Positions 26,501-35,563 of a stretch of 64,000 nucleotides of DNA are shown here, in pieces; position 1 is the stretch's first letter; every line of letters begins with the position of its first letter. A program made the position numbers and the translations under genes. The notes beneath the pieces were generated by a model. It made no database searches and was not told the origin of the DNA. It worked only from the letters and a program-made list of their open reading frames with translations. Source of the DNA: Candidatus Pristimantibacillus lignocellulolyticus (GTDB lineage Bacteria > Bacillota > Bacilli > Paenibacillales > Paenibacillaceae); the NCBI GenBank assembly GCA_023639215.1, contig CP097899.1, positions 1,789,501-1,853,500 of the forward strand, in the 5' to 3' direction.

Positions 26501-28001
26501 GGATAGTTTCTTAGTACGATTGTCTGATAATAGTCGTTTAATTACTAGCATTTCAATTAATGGTGCACAACTAGTCATGAAATTATCAACAGTTGCGAAA
26601 GTTGGAGAAATTGCCACAGTCTCTTACTTCAATCAAGCGAACACGCTCAAAAGTGCTAGCGGTATTACCGTAAATGGTTTTACTAATATGTCTGTAGCGA
26701 ATCAAACCACTGTACTAGACGCGCTGTCTGATGATTATGCTTCAGCTACAAATGGTATTTTGTTAAAGACAACTGCAAGTTCTACGAGCAGTGATATATC
26801 TCCAGGTGGTAAATCAGTCACTAAATATACAGTGAATACTGAAAAGTTAATTACAGCAGTTACAACACTTGCTAATTCTAATATGACAACTGCCAATATC
26901 GTATTCGACGTTCCAACTACAGAGAAAGCTGCAATTGTTGCGTATTCTATTGCAGCATTAGAGGCGGCAAAACAGAAGGGGAACTATACACTGGTTGTTA
27001 ATCACGGAGATCTAAGTTATTCAATTCCGTTAAGCTCAATTGATTTAAATAAAGCAGCTTTCCAATCAGGTGGTAACTCTATCTCTAATTATTTACGTAT
27101 TGCATTCGAAGAAGGCAGTACGTCCGCTACATCATCGCTTGAGACAGCTATTAATCGTAGCGGAGCTACGATCGTAGAAGGTCCATTCGTCTATGAGTTA
27201 AAAGTTGTTAATGGGTCTACATCTGAGAATGCAGTAATTACAGGAAATATTACAAGCACAGCGAAATCTTCAGATAGTATCACCAATAGCAATACAACAG
27301 CTGTATTCTATGATGAAGGTATTGCTGCTATCTCTGCAGTACCGACAACATTTAAGTCAAATAATGGAGTTACAACAATTACGTTCAAACGTCCAGGTAA
27401 TAGTGCATATGCAATTGTGAAAAGTAATAAGACATTTAGTGATACAAAGTCACATTGGGCTCATAATGAAATTACAATTATGGCACGTAAATTTATTGTA
27501 GAAGGTCACTCTGCTTCAAACTTTAATCCAAAGTCAAACATTACACGTGGTGAATTTGCTACGTATATTGTTAAGGGACTTGGATTAAGTGCAAATAAGG
27601 CTGCTGCTAAGCAATTTAACGATGTCAACAGTGATTCGGTTATGGGTGGATATATTGGCGCTGCAGTAGCATCAGGCATTGTATCTGGTGTATCAAGCAG
27701 TTCATTCGCTCCAAATAGTTATATTACTAGGCAAGATATGGCGTTAATGATGGTTCGTGCAGCTAGCTACGCAGGACTATCAACGACATTATCAAGCTCT
27801 GCAGATTCAATATTGAACGGTTATAGTGATAAGTCACAATTAAGCTCATATGCGAAGACTGGTGTCGCTACGGCGATTAACCTAGGCATTATAAGTGGAA
27901 CAACAACGACGAAGCTATCTCCTAAGCAAAATGCAACTCGTGCAGAAGGAACGCTAATGATCATGCGTCTCTTGAAAAAGACGGATTCACTTCAATATTA
28001 G
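23571..28001 (+). CDS. Very large SLH surface protein with Big_5-type and SwmB-type repeats
   Basis: Product of 1476 residues. In order: signal peptide (about 1-32); five Ig-like (Big_5-type) domains to about residue 625, each opening with an SPxxGxxxVxVxxxxxxxFxE pattern; four SwmB-type repeats (about 630-1050) with NVVSVKL...VTISYTKP-like strands; a linker; and three C-terminal SLH domains (about 1288-1470: FSDTKSHWAHNEITIMARK, GGYIGAAVASGIVSG, YAKTGVATAINLGIISG). It is exported and should bind the pyruvylated wall polymer. ATG 23571 follows GAGGAGTG; GTG 23562 lies inside that site. It is flanked by terminators, so it is probably monocistronic. Confidence 0.88.
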   Translation: MQARKKLAMLVAITLVLQLFLPIWSDSYSVKAAVSGPQIVSLSPANGTSNVPVNSIFKVTFDESIKKNDLSKNIAIYKYSSNSLVEKYAMSDYRVTVSNNVLTLDARGLTLALDTDYYILIEAGAVANESNSALSNGINEASTWNFRTIKTFETIPPQITSVTNGLCAIGYNCPLVQITSPLQFIFNETVYVATGNITLRSNTDNRDIPLTSSEVTGSGSSAITIIPTMPLTPSTTYTVTVSPSNIVDASGNYYAGGSWTFTTAASPLQLISKTPAAGASSVNVTGGLSLVLEFDKNVQGNTDINSNKMIRVRKVSNNQTVFETRASQNVQYSGSKVTINTGYALESNTSYYVTIDAGVFTQSGNSSAIFYGIHNATDWVFTTGSSVDTSPPYIVTTSPLYGSVTVGANDKIILTFNENVFPKSGSIEIREYNSNALYRSISVTSDRVTGGGSQIITIDPHSQRGSEAAKNFSIATRYYVKFNNSAFADAAGNQAINTPSSNAYNFQVSASASAPQLVTISPNNQSTTVATTTKFKATFDKSILIDTVNYNVDFIPVSSNGTTVPAKVEKDPNDAKGIIITPRNGYSLSADTDYYINISDRSIMDVNGNYFVGILNQYQWSFKTLGGDTVPPAITKSEVSGNIVRLVYNELLDETLSPSAASFYVTVGGTARNISSVSIEGNVVSVKLVSNVNSNQKVTISYTKPSNGQIRDLTGNQAPSFANQAVTNGFTDNNVSILSSNYSGSSINMTFSESLNTVSNLAYTQFNVTVNGTIYTISSVVSSGNSLFISMNQVLPANATVVVNYTSGLYPISGVSTDKVASFNHTVGTTSNGSGGTGSVAGAPTLQSITLTSNNLYLQYNEAIRSSSKPGAFQYTVLVNGRIVNVTSVTLNTNMVVLTLASVPTATDVITVSYFGTSSTLLDNDYNAAASFTNRAVGAGNSNGSGSAVTIQGAVLKGNTLTLNFSGNLDPNSVPTADSFLVRLSDNSRLITSISINGAQLVMKLSTVAKVGEIATVSYFNQANTLKSASGITVNGFTNMSVANQTTVLDALSDDYASATNGILLKTTASSTSSDISPGGKSVTKYTVNTEKLITAVTTLANSNMTTANIVFDVPTTEKAAIVAYSIAALEAAKQKGNYTLVVNHGDLSYSIPLSSIDLNKAAFQSGGNSISNYLRIAFEEGSTSATSSLETAINRSGATIVEGPFVYELKVVNGSTSENAVITGNITSTAKSSDSITNSNTTAVFYDEGIAAISAVPTTFKSNNGVTTITFKRPGNSAYAIVKSNKTFSDTKSHWAHNEITIMARKFIVEGHSASNFNPKSNITRGEFATYIVKGLGLSANKAAAKQFNDVNSDSVMGGYIGAAVASGIVSGVSSSSFAPNSYITRQDMALMMVRAASYAGLSTTLSSSADSILNGYSDKSQLSSYAKTGVATAINLGIISGTTTTKLSPKQNATRAEGTLMIMRLLKKTDSLQY

Positions 28002-28010
28002 TTAAAGATG

Positions 28011-28051
28011 AAAGACCACTACTTTGCTAGATACAAAGTAGTGGTCTTTTT
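28011..28051 (+). terminator. Strong intrinsic terminator
   Basis: Stem AAAGACCACTACTTTG / CAAAGTAGTGGTCTTT with a seven-base loop, then T-rich sequence. Confidence 0.92.
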
Positions 28052-28166
28052 CTGCTAAATCTACTTTACTCTCTCAATCTGAAAAAACTTACCAGTAAAT
28101 GAAACTTTCTATTATCTCTTGTAGTCTAATATAATAGACAGATGGAATAGGAGAGTAGATTACAAG

Positions 28167-30854
28167 ATGCGTAGATACACAATTAAACAATTATTTACTA
28201 AGAAAAAAGCTATTATGATTATGTTAACGGGTGCATTAGTAATAACGCCAATACAGCAAATTTTACCGTTTGGAAGCAATCATTATATGAATATCGCAGA
28301 TGCTGCAACTAATTCTAATAGTTTAGTAGCAAAAGGTGAAAGTATTATTTCATCAGGCGTTGTACGGAAAGAATACACGTTCAAGACAACTAGAAGTTAT
28401 AAAGCGGTATCAACGGACGTTCATGTGATGGAAATTGATCTTAGTAACCCATATATTTCATTGCAGGCACTTAGCGGAACGGATGGACAAGTAGGTAAAC
28501 GAACAAATGTAATGAATATGTCCAAAAATACTGGAGCAATTGCTGCCATTAATGGTGACGTATTTGTTATGAAGAATGAAGGTACGTCACTAGGTTCTCA
28601 AATCGTAAAAGGTTCTCTAGTTGTGAGCCCTTCATTATTAAAGGGGATGTATGCATTTGGCGTGACCAAAGACAAGAAGCCTACCATTGATATGTACACA
28701 TTTGAAGGGAATGTTACATCAAGCAGTGGACAAAGTTTCACTTTATCAGGAATTAATCAGTCTACATATTCATCTGATGTTACAGGTGAAGCGTATAGTC
28801 ATTCCAATAAGTTATACATCTATACTAGTGCGTGGGGTGGAGCAGAGCGTCCTATTAATTCTGGTACAACTCCAACGGAAGTATTAGTAGTCGATAATAT
28901 CGTTAAGGAAATTGTCGAAAATGGTAGCATTAAGACAACAGTTCCGAGCAATGGTTATGTTCTACGTGGACATAGGGATGCAGCACAATTTTTAGTGAAA
29001 AATATGACAGTAGGATCAACAGTTAATGCTAACTATAATTTAGTTTCACAGACAACGAAGCAAAAGGTTGATCCTTCTAATTTTGATATGATGGTAAGTG
29101 GGCATACTTTGCTCGTTGAAAATGGAAAAGCATCTAGCTTCTCACGCGATATTACTGGTGTAAGTGGTAGTTCATATACTTCTCGTACAGCGATTGGTTA
29201 CTCTGCAGATGGGAAAAAAGTATATATGGTCACTGCTGAAAAATCAGGTTCTAATTCTGGGTTGAGCTTGAAAGAGTTACAAACAGTGCTTGTATCACTA
29301 GGCGCGCATAAAGCTGTTAATTTAGATGGCGGCGGATCTACTACAATGGTAGAACGTAAGTTAGGTTACACTAGTCTATCACTCGCGCATGCAACGCAAG
29401 AAAGTTCATTGCGTAGTGTAGCTAATGGTATTGGTGTATTTACAAGTGCACCTAAAGGTTCGTTGAACGGCCTTGTCATCTCAGGCGGTAATTCAATGTT
29501 AATTGGCCAGTCTATTAATCTTAGTGCACTAGGATATGACAATTATTATAATCCAATTAGTGCGGATGTAAGTTGGTCCAGCCTTAATAACAAAGGAAGC
29601 TTCTCTGGTAATACCTTTACTGCAAATTCCGCTGGAACGGTATCCGTTAAAGCAACTTCAGGTGGCGTTTCTGCATTGAAAGAGCTACAAGTTGTAGGCG
29701 GCGATCAAATTAAATCATTAGTAGCTTCTGGTGGAGTAGGAACATTATCTGCAGGGGCAACATTACCTGTGACGCTTAAGGCTACACTGAAAAATGGTGA
29801 GACGCATCAAGTTGATGGAAACTATTTGAAGTGGGAGTTTGTCGGATTTAGTGGTACATTTAAAGATGGTAGTATTACTGTAAAATCAGTAAATGCGAAT
29901 GCGAAGACAGGTTATGCCATTGCTTCTTATGATGGTTTTACAACAATGATTCCATTTAGTAATGAACAATCAGTTAGCACTGTTGAGAATTTCAATGCAG
30001 TTGGCTATTCCATTACGAGTCAAGTGCTACCTGCAGATGTAACAAAAGGTAGTGCAAAGCTGGTAGCAGGTTCTACATCTGATAGTGCCGACAAAGCATT
30101 GCAAATTAGTTATGACTTTTCTGCGGGCACGGGAACAAAAGCTTCATATGCAAAACTTGGGGAAGCGGGTAGAACACTGTCCTCTAATTTGACAGCATTA
30201 TCATTCGATGTGAATGGTGATGGAAGTAATAATTGGCTTCGTGCGGAGCTTATCGATGGCAATGGTCAATTGCATTATGTTGATATCGCGAAAAGTGTAA
30301 ATTGGACAGGCTGGAAAAACATAAAAGTTAATGTAGATACAAGTGCAATGAAGGGTTCTGTTAAATTAAGAAGAATATATATGATAACGCTAGATTCATC
30401 GAAAGCTGGACTGGCTACTTCTGGTCAAGTTGCAATAGATAACATTATGCAGTATGCAAAAACTACAAATTCGTCACAAAATACGAACTCTGTTGTGAAA
30501 TTGTTTATTGGTAAAAAACAAGCAACGGTTAACGGTAAATCTACGCTACTTGATGTAGCACCAGTTTTGAAAGGTGATTACACTTATTTGCCATTAAGAT
30601 TTGTTACAGAACAATTGGGTGCAACGTTGCAATATGATAATAAAACAAAGGTAGTAAAGGTATTTAATGGTTCTACAATGCTTCAGATGACATTAGGTAA
30701 GAAAGAGTATGTGCTAAATGGAGTTCGGTATGAATCTGACGTAGCGCCGTTTGAAACGAATGGACGCACATTAATTCCAGTAAGATTATTCTCTGAGAAG
30801 CTAGGCTATAAAGTAACTTATAATCACACAGAGCGTAGCGTAACTATTCAGTAA
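28167..30854 (+). CDS. Secreted phosphodiester glycosidase-type protein with a C-terminal copper amine oxidase N-like domain
   Basis: Product of 895 residues. A signal region (about 13-45) is followed by a phosphodiester glycosidase/NAGPA-type domain (about 80-425) whose hallmark NLDGGGSTTMV lies near 386-396, with AAINGDVF near 125-132. Next come an Ig-like segment (about 430-510), a carbohydrate-binding-like beta domain (about 595-770) and a copper amine oxidase N-like domain (about 777-895: TYLPLRFVTEQLGA, RTLIPVRLFSEKLGY). The last domain is common in wall-associated Paenibacillus proteins. The catalytic domain's relatives cut GlcNAc-1-phosphodiester links, so a wall glycopolymer is a possible substrate. 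ATG 28167 follows GGAGAG. A TATAAT at 28130-28135 could be its -10. Confidence 0.85.
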   Translation: MRRYTIKQLFTKKKAIMIMLTGALVITPIQQILPFGSNHYMNIADAATNSNSLVAKGESIISSGVVRKEYTFKTTRSYKAVSTDVHVMEIDLSNPYISLQALSGTDGQVGKRTNVMNMSKNTGAIAAINGDVFVMKNEGTSLGSQIVKGSLVVSPSLLKGMYAFGVTKDKKPTIDMYTFEGNVTSSSGQSFTLSGINQSTYSSDVTGEAYSHSNKLYIYTSAWGGAERPINSGTTPTEVLVVDNIVKEIVENGSIKTTVPSNGYVLRGHRDAAQFLVKNMTVGSTVNANYNLVSQTTKQKVDPSNFDMMVSGHTLLVENGKASSFSRDITGVSGSSYTSRTAIGYSADGKKVYMVTAEKSGSNSGLSLKELQTVLVSLGAHKAVNLDGGGSTTMVERKLGYTSLSLAHATQESSLRSVANGIGVFTSAPKGSLNGLVISGGNSMLIGQSINLSALGYDNYYNPISADVSWSSLNNKGSFSGNTFTANSAGTVSVKATSGGVSALKELQVVGGDQIKSLVASGGVGTLSAGATLPVTLKATLKNGETHQVDGNYLKWEFVGFSGTFKDGSITVKSVNANAKTGYAIASYDGFTTMIPFSNEQSVSTVENFNAVGYSITSQVLPADVTKGSAKLVAGSTSDSADKALQISYDFSAGTGTKASYAKLGEAGRTLSSNLTALSFDVNGDGSNNWLRAELIDGNGQLHYVDIAKSVNWTGWKNIKVNVDTSAMKGSVKLRRIYMITLDSSKAGLATSGQVAIDNIMQYAKTTNSSQNTNSVVKLFIGKKQATVNGKSTLLDVAPVLKGDYTYLPLRFVTEQLGATLQYDNKTKVVKVFNGSTMLQMTLGKKEYVLNGVRYESDVAPFETNGRTLIPVRLFSEKLGYKVTYNHTERSVTIQ

Positions 30855-30923
30855 AAGTATGGATGTTAGCGCAATTATGATATGATAGTACAAGCAATAA
30901 ATGTAAAGGAGTGCCTGGATACG

Positions 30924-32072
30924 GTGGATCACCTCTCAGTCGATATTAATCGAATATTTTCAAATGCTATTCAAGTAATGGAGACTAGCAAATATCAAAT
31001 CTACGAGGTGTGTGAATCAGCTCGAGACGAGCTACATGCTTTGGAGAAAGAACTTGAACAAGTGCTACAGCAAACGGTTCAGGTGATTGAGGAGGTTGAC
31101 AAGTTAGAACTTGAATACCGATATGCCAGAATTCGTTTAACAGAGGTCAGTCGTGAATTTACTCGCTATGGTGAGCAGGATATAAAGAGAGCCTATGAGA
31201 AGGCGACATTGACACAACTACAGCTTGCTACTTTACGTGAACAAGAAAAACATCTTAAACTTCGTAGAGATGATCTTCAAATTCGAGTTCGAAATGTCGA
31301 AAAAAATATTGAGCGGGCAGAAACAATAGCATCTCAAATGCATGTTGTGCTCGACTATTTGTCAGGTGATCTGGATCACGTTACTCGAATATTAGAATCA
31401 GCGAAAAACCGTCAACTACTTGGTTTGAAAATTATTTTGGCGCAAGAAGATGAGCGTAAACGAATTGCAAGGGAAATACATGATGGACCAGCGCAGTCGT
31501 TAGCCAATATTGTACTTCGTACTGAAATAGTAGAACGAATGTTGATGAAGGAAGAATATCCACTTGTACAAACCGAATTAACAGATTTAAAGGATCAAGT
31601 TAGAAATGGTATAGAAGAAATTCGTAAAATTATTTTCAATCTTCGTCCGATGGCGTTAGACGATCTAGGATTGATTCCTACGTTAAGGAAGCTTACTCAG
31701 GATTTCGAAGAAAAAAATAAAATCCATACGATTTTTGAGGTGTTCGGCAAAGAATTACGTCTTAATTCTTCAATGGAAGCTGCGATCTATCGACTTGTGC
31801 AAGAGGCATTATCGAATGTGACCAAGCATGCTGAAGCGACGAGAGTAACGATTGGTCTTGCATTTCAACAGGATAAGCTTCGCTTAAGTATGAAGGATAA
31901 TGGAAAAGGATTTCGTAATAATCCTAACCATAGTTCTACGGATGATAGAACGCACTATGGGTTGATAGGAATGTATGAGCGAGTAGAACTTATTGAAGGC
32001 ACAATTGATATTCAATCGGAGGTAGGTAGAGGAACAGAAATTAATATAGTAATACCTCTCACAACGACCTAA
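30924..32072 (+). CDS. degS: Sensor histidine kinase DegS
   Basis: Cytoplasmic kinase of the DegS-DegU system, which controls exoenzymes, motility, competence and multicellular behaviour. The 382-residue product matches B. subtilis DegS (385 residues) in length and order: coiled-coil sensor region (1-170), HisKA_3 box AREIHDGPAQS with phospho-His186, the RPMALDDLGLIPTLRK block, and an HATPase domain with DNGKGF and GLIGMYERVELIEG. It has no transmembrane helix. I chose GTG 30924, 10 bases after AAAGGAGTG; the upstream ATG at 30882 lacks a site. It sits 15 bases before degU. Confidence 0.93.
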   Translation: MDHLSVDINRIFSNAIQVMETSKYQIYEVCESARDELHALEKELEQVLQQTVQVIEEVDKLELEYRYARIRLTEVSREFTRYGEQDIKRAYEKATLTQLQLATLREQEKHLKLRRDDLQIRVRNVEKNIERAETIASQMHVVLDYLSGDLDHVTRILESAKNRQLLGLKIILAQEDERKRIAREIHDGPAQSLANIVLRTEIVERMLMKEEYPLVQTELTDLKDQVRNGIEEIRKIIFNLRPMALDDLGLIPTLRKLTQDFEEKNKIHTIFEVFGKELRLNSSMEAAIYRLVQEALSNVTKHAEATRVTIGLAFQQDKLRLSMKDNGKGFRNNPNHSSTDDRTHYGLIGMYERVELIEGTIDIQSEVGRGTEINIVIPLTTT

Positions 32073-32087
32073 GAAAGGGGAAAATTT

Positions 32088-32819
32088 ATGATAAGTAAGC
32101 TAGATAACAGTCCATCCGATAGTTCAAAAATTAAAATCGTGTTAGCAGATGATCATCAATTATTTCGTGAAGGCTTAAAACGTATTCTAAATATGGAAGA
32201 CGACATTGAAGTAATCGGAGAATGTGGAGATGGCATACAAGTTTTAGAGTTTTGCAATCATACATTACCTGACATCGTACTGATGGATATCAATATGCCT
32301 ATCGAGACGGGAGTAGTTACAACCGAAAGGTTAAAGGACTTATTTCCAGATGTAAAGGTCATTATATTATCGATTCATGATGATGAAAGCTATGTGTTTG
32401 AATCATTAAGAAAAGGTGCCACTGGTTATTTACTGAAGGACATGGGAGCAGAGGCATTAGTTAATGCGATCCGTTCTGTTTCGCAAGGTTATTCTTATAT
32501 TCATCCTAAAGTAACAGGCAAACTAATTAATCAATTGCGTCGCATGACATATTTAGATGAAATAGGCGTGGCAGCTAATCAAACGATTGATATTGGAGCG
32601 ACATATATTCCATTAGAAGAAAGTCCGCTTACACGTCGTGAAGCAGAAGTACTACGCTTAATGGCTGAAGGTAAGAGCAATAAGATGATTGGTGAGCATT
32701 TGTTTATTAGTGAAAAAACAGTGAAAAACCATGTTAGTAGTATTTTGCAAAAAATGGAAGTTGATGATCGCACACAAGCAGTAATTAACTCCATTAAATT
32801 TGGTTGGGTTACACTCTAA
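32088..32819 (+). CDS. degU: Response regulator DegU (NarL/FixJ family)
   Basis: Transcription regulator phosphorylated by DegS. The 243-residue product has a receiver domain with the acidic pair ADD near 20-22, the phosphoacceptor Asp67 in VLMDINMP and the conserved Lys in LLKDMGA. A linker of about 25 residues is followed by a LuxR-type helix-turn-helix (about 178-240: LTRREAEVLRLMAEGKSNKM). AAAGGGG precedes ATG 32088. Co-transcribed with degS. DegU in Bacillus acts on comK, flagellar and degradative genes, and this window has competence and flagellar operons directly downstream. Confidence 0.95.
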   Translation: MISKLDNSPSDSSKIKIVLADDHQLFREGLKRILNMEDDIEVIGECGDGIQVLEFCNHTLPDIVLMDINMPIETGVVTTERLKDLFPDVKVIILSIHDDESYVFESLRKGATGYLLKDMGAEALVNAIRSVSQGYSYIHPKVTGKLINQLRRMTYLDEIGVAANQTIDIGATYIPLEESPLTRREAEVLRLMAEGKSNKMIGEHLFISEKTVKNHVSSILQKMEVDDRTQAVINSIKFGWVTL

Positions 32820-32848
32820 TATTACAGCTATATTTCATATTGTAAACG

Positions 32849-32902
32849 ATGGTTATGTTATATCTTATTATTGAATAAGATACGACATAGCCATTTTTTT
32901 TG
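32849..32902 (+). terminator. Intrinsic terminator after degU
   Basis: A 21-base stem with three mismatches (ATGGTTATGTTATATCTTATT against AATAAGATACGACATAGCCAT) followed by T8. Confidence 0.88.
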
Positions 32903-32980
32903 TATTTAAAAAGAGTAGGATAGTATAGGTTACCGCTTAACGTTATTTTGCATACAATGTGCAAAGAGGGGGTATCAACC

Positions 32981-33346
32981 ATGATTAAACTTCTGCTTTT
33001 TGTTATTGGATGCTATATTATCGCTGCTGCTGTCGTTCATATTTATTATTACATTTCAAGTCGTAAGCAAGCTACAAGTCGTCATTATGTATTGTTAGAT
33101 AATCACCAACAGGATAGTATAGAATGGTACTATCGCTCCATAAAGCGTTTTTCGATATGGATGGGTATCCCAATACAAGTAACGGTAGTTAATACAGAGC
33201 CTGGTGGCGATTTGCGTCAGATGGTAGACCGCTGGAGTATAAGGCATAATGATATTTCATTGGATGATCGAGTTAGCGGCATATCCGAGCACACAATAGT
33301 TATTGATCTTAGTAAACAAGATGACTTGTGTAAGTTGCCATTCTAA
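32981..33346 (+). CDS. Small membrane-anchored protein of unknown function
   Basis: Product of 121 residues with one N-terminal transmembrane helix (about 3-25) and a short, mainly cytosolic or external soluble part with no cysteine pair or enzyme motif. AAAGAGGGGG precedes ATG 32981, so the in-frame ATG at 32948 is not the start. It is bracketed by terminators at 32849 and 33377, making it a single-gene unit between degU and comFA. I do not recognise the family and assign no function. Confidence 0.6.
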   Translation: MIKLLLFVIGCYIIAAAVVHIYYYISSRKQATSRHYVLLDNHQQDSIEWYYRSIKRFSIWMGIPIQVTVVNTEPGGDLRQMVDRWSIRHNDISLDDRVSGISEHTIVIDLSKQDDLCKLPF

Positions 33347-33376
33347 CCTATAATAATGACATAAATTGTAAGCGTG

Positions 33377-33420
33377 AAGCACACGAAATGATCCGATTAA
33401 GGACATTTGTGTGCTTTTTT
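33377..33420 (+). terminator. Intrinsic terminator
   Basis: Stem AGCACACgAAATG / CATTTGTGTGCT with one bulge, followed by T7. Confidence 0.88.
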
Positions 33421-33435
33421 TGCGTTACTTATGAT

Positions 33436-33496
33436 TCCGAAGTTACTTTTTATTTATGAATTGATATTTTGAAAAGCTACAAAAAGTTTTAGGAGG
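33436..33496 (+). repeat. Family B leader element before comFA
   Basis: ACTTTTT (33445-33451) can pair with AAAAAGT (33481-33487). The element ends in AAAAAGTTTTAGGAGG, whose AGGAGG is the comFA ribosome binding site. The same 16-base ending occurs before flgK and, with one extra T, before flgL. Confidence 0.55.
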
Positions 33497-33504
33497 GGTT
33501 ATTG

Positions 33505-35520
33505 TTGTATGCAAATTTAATGATATGGACCGGATCAGTAGAGTATAAATTATTACTGCTTCCTTATGAAAAACGCAATCAGTTTTGGGCAGAGGATTGG
33601 ATATGTTATTTGGATGGAGGATGTATTTATAGTGTAATTTCACAGCCAATCGCTCTTGCGTTTGGTGATTATGTCGTTAGAGAATGGATGTCCAGAAAAC
33701 GGAGTTATAAAAGTTTACACTTGGCAAGGGCAGCAGTAGATCGAATGCTCAAATGTGAGATAAAAGTGCATTGGACGGATGGATCGGTGGAGGCTGGTTC
33801 CTCTCAATCATTAGCTAATGTTAGTACGCTAGCAGCATTACAATTAGCGAAGTTGATGAGAGGTAGACAATTGCTTTATTCAGAGCTGCAATCGTTAATT
33901 TCAGAACAAGGACATGTGGAGGAGCTGCAAGATTGGCATAATGCGTTACGGAAATGCATCGTAGAGGGGAGTATCCTTGTAAGAAGTAGTGTTCAATTAC
34001 AACATTTAAGGAGTCGACAATCTAAGTACTGTTGCTTACGTTGTTATGAACGTCGACTAGAACAAACATCATCAATCTGTATTTATTGTGGGGAGGATTG
34101 CTTCTATTGCAAGGAATGTATTGTTATGGGTAGGAGTCGGACTTGTGGCCTGTTGCTTATAGGGCGATATGAATCACACTTACTTGGAGTAGGTGGCCAG
34201 TATAATGCAATCCATCCAAGTCGAATCGTACAACTAAATAGATATCATCTTAGTCCTGCCCAGCAAAGAGCGACAAAAGCGGCACTGAGTTATATATACT
34301 TGCAGAACAAGCGATATGTGGAGGAGCAGGAAGGTCATGGAGCAAGAGTTTGTAGTAAGAGGGAAAAACATCGTAAAAGCAGTAACGTCCTTACAGAGGA
34401 TAGAGAGCACAAATCCGAGAGAAAAAATCATAGTAGTACAACTATATTGCAGCGAGTAGACAATATATTAGAAAAATTACTCGGTAATAAATTGCAACAG
34501 CTACTAACGTGGCGACAACGGTACAATAGAAACTTTCTAATATGGGCAGTGACAGGGGCAGGAAAGACAGAAATGATATTTCCACTTATTGAATATATTA
34601 CAAAGCAGGGTGGCAAAGTGCTGCTAGCAACTCCACGGCGCGATGTTGTTCTAGAGTTAGATCCACGTTTACGTAAAGCATTTCCTGAGTTATCGATCGT
34701 AACGCTCTACGGTGGAAGCTCGCAGCGATGGCAGGAAGGACAACTTATCGTTGCGACTACTCATCAGTTAATGCGATTCCAACGAGCCTTTGAACTTGTC
34801 ATTATTGATGAGTTAGATGCTTTTCCATATCACGGTGATCCTCGGTTGTATCGTGTAGCTACGCAATGTAGCACATTAGGCGGTATTAGAATATTGTTAT
34901 CCGCAACACTACCAAGACAGTTACAACAAGCAATGAATGCGAAGTTACTTAGTTATGTGTTACTTCCAGTAAGGTACCATCGTCATCCACTCCCCGTTCC
35001 TACAATGTTAACGACACCTTCAGTAGCCCAGCAGTTACAAAAATCTAATATTCCAACTAATTTACTTACAGCCATGAAGCAATCCATTGAAAGAGGAGCG
35101 CAGCTCTTTGTATTTGTACAACGTATTTCAGAAGCACAGCCGTATGTAGCACTATTACAACGTTATTTTCAAGATATCGTAATTGGTGCAACGTCCTCAA
35201 AAGATGAAAGCCGGACAGAAAAGGTATCATCATTCCGACAACGTCATATAAGAATACTGGTGACAACAACGATTTTAGAAAGAGGGGTCACCATTCCTCA
35301 AAGTGATGTTTATATTTGTGATGCGGATGGATCACTATTTGATGAAGCATCGCTTGTGCAAATGGCTGGTCGTGCAGGAAGATCAGCGGATGATCCAAAA
35401 GGAAAAGTTTATTTTGCAGCCAAACATCGTAATGATGCGCAATTACGTGCTGTGAAGCAAATTGAGAGAATGAATAAACAGGCGAAGAAGGAGCATTATT
35501 TATTAGAACAATATTGGTAG
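33505..35520 (+). CDS. comFA: Late competence DNA helicase/translocase ComFA
   Basis: ATP-driven helicase-like protein needed to pull single-stranded DNA into the cell during transformation. The 671-residue product has a variable N-terminus, a zinc-binding cluster (CCLRC...CIYCGEDCFYC.EC, about 174-212), Walker A AVTGAGKTE near 346-354, the DEAD-type motif IIDELDAFP, SATLPRQ, and the C-terminal helicase motifs TTTILERGVTIPQ and QMAGRAGRS. The start is TTG: 33505 is eight bases after AGGAGG, while TTG 33502 is only five. It pairs with comFC 43 bases on, as in B. subtilis. Confidence 0.92.
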   Translation: MYANLMIWTGSVEYKLLLLPYEKRNQFWAEDWICYLDGGCIYSVISQPIALAFGDYVVREWMSRKRSYKSLHLARAAVDRMLKCEIKVHWTDGSVEAGSSQSLANVSTLAALQLAKLMRGRQLLYSELQSLISEQGHVEELQDWHNALRKCIVEGSILVRSSVQLQHLRSRQSKYCCLRCYERRLEQTSSICIYCGEDCFYCKECIVMGRSRTCGLLLIGRYESHLLGVGGQYNAIHPSRIVQLNRYHLSPAQQRATKAALSYIYLQNKRYVEEQEGHGARVCSKREKHRKSSNVLTEDREHKSERKNHSSTTILQRVDNILEKLLGNKLQQLLTWRQRYNRNFLIWAVTGAGKTEMIFPLIEYITKQGGKVLLATPRRDVVLELDPRLRKAFPELSIVTLYGGSSQRWQEGQLIVATTHQLMRFQRAFELVIIDELDAFPYHGDPRLYRVATQCSTLGGIRILLSATLPRQLQQAMNAKLLSYVLLPVRYHRHPLPVPTMLTTPSVAQQLQKSNIPTNLLTAMKQSIERGAQLFVFVQRISEAQPYVALLQRYFQDIVIGATSSKDESRTEKVSSFRQRHIRILVTTTILERGVTIPQSDVYICDADGSLFDEASLVQMAGRAGRSADDPKGKVYFAAKHRNDAQLRAVKQIERMNKQAKKEHYLLEQYW

Positions 35521-35563
35521 GGGTTGGACTCGATATTACAAGAAATAAAGAAGGAGTATCCTT

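Noticed and set aside
33421..33500. ComK box before comFA
   Set aside because: AAAA and TTTT tracts occur, but no pair of AAAA-N5-TTTT boxes with accepted spacing could be aligned.
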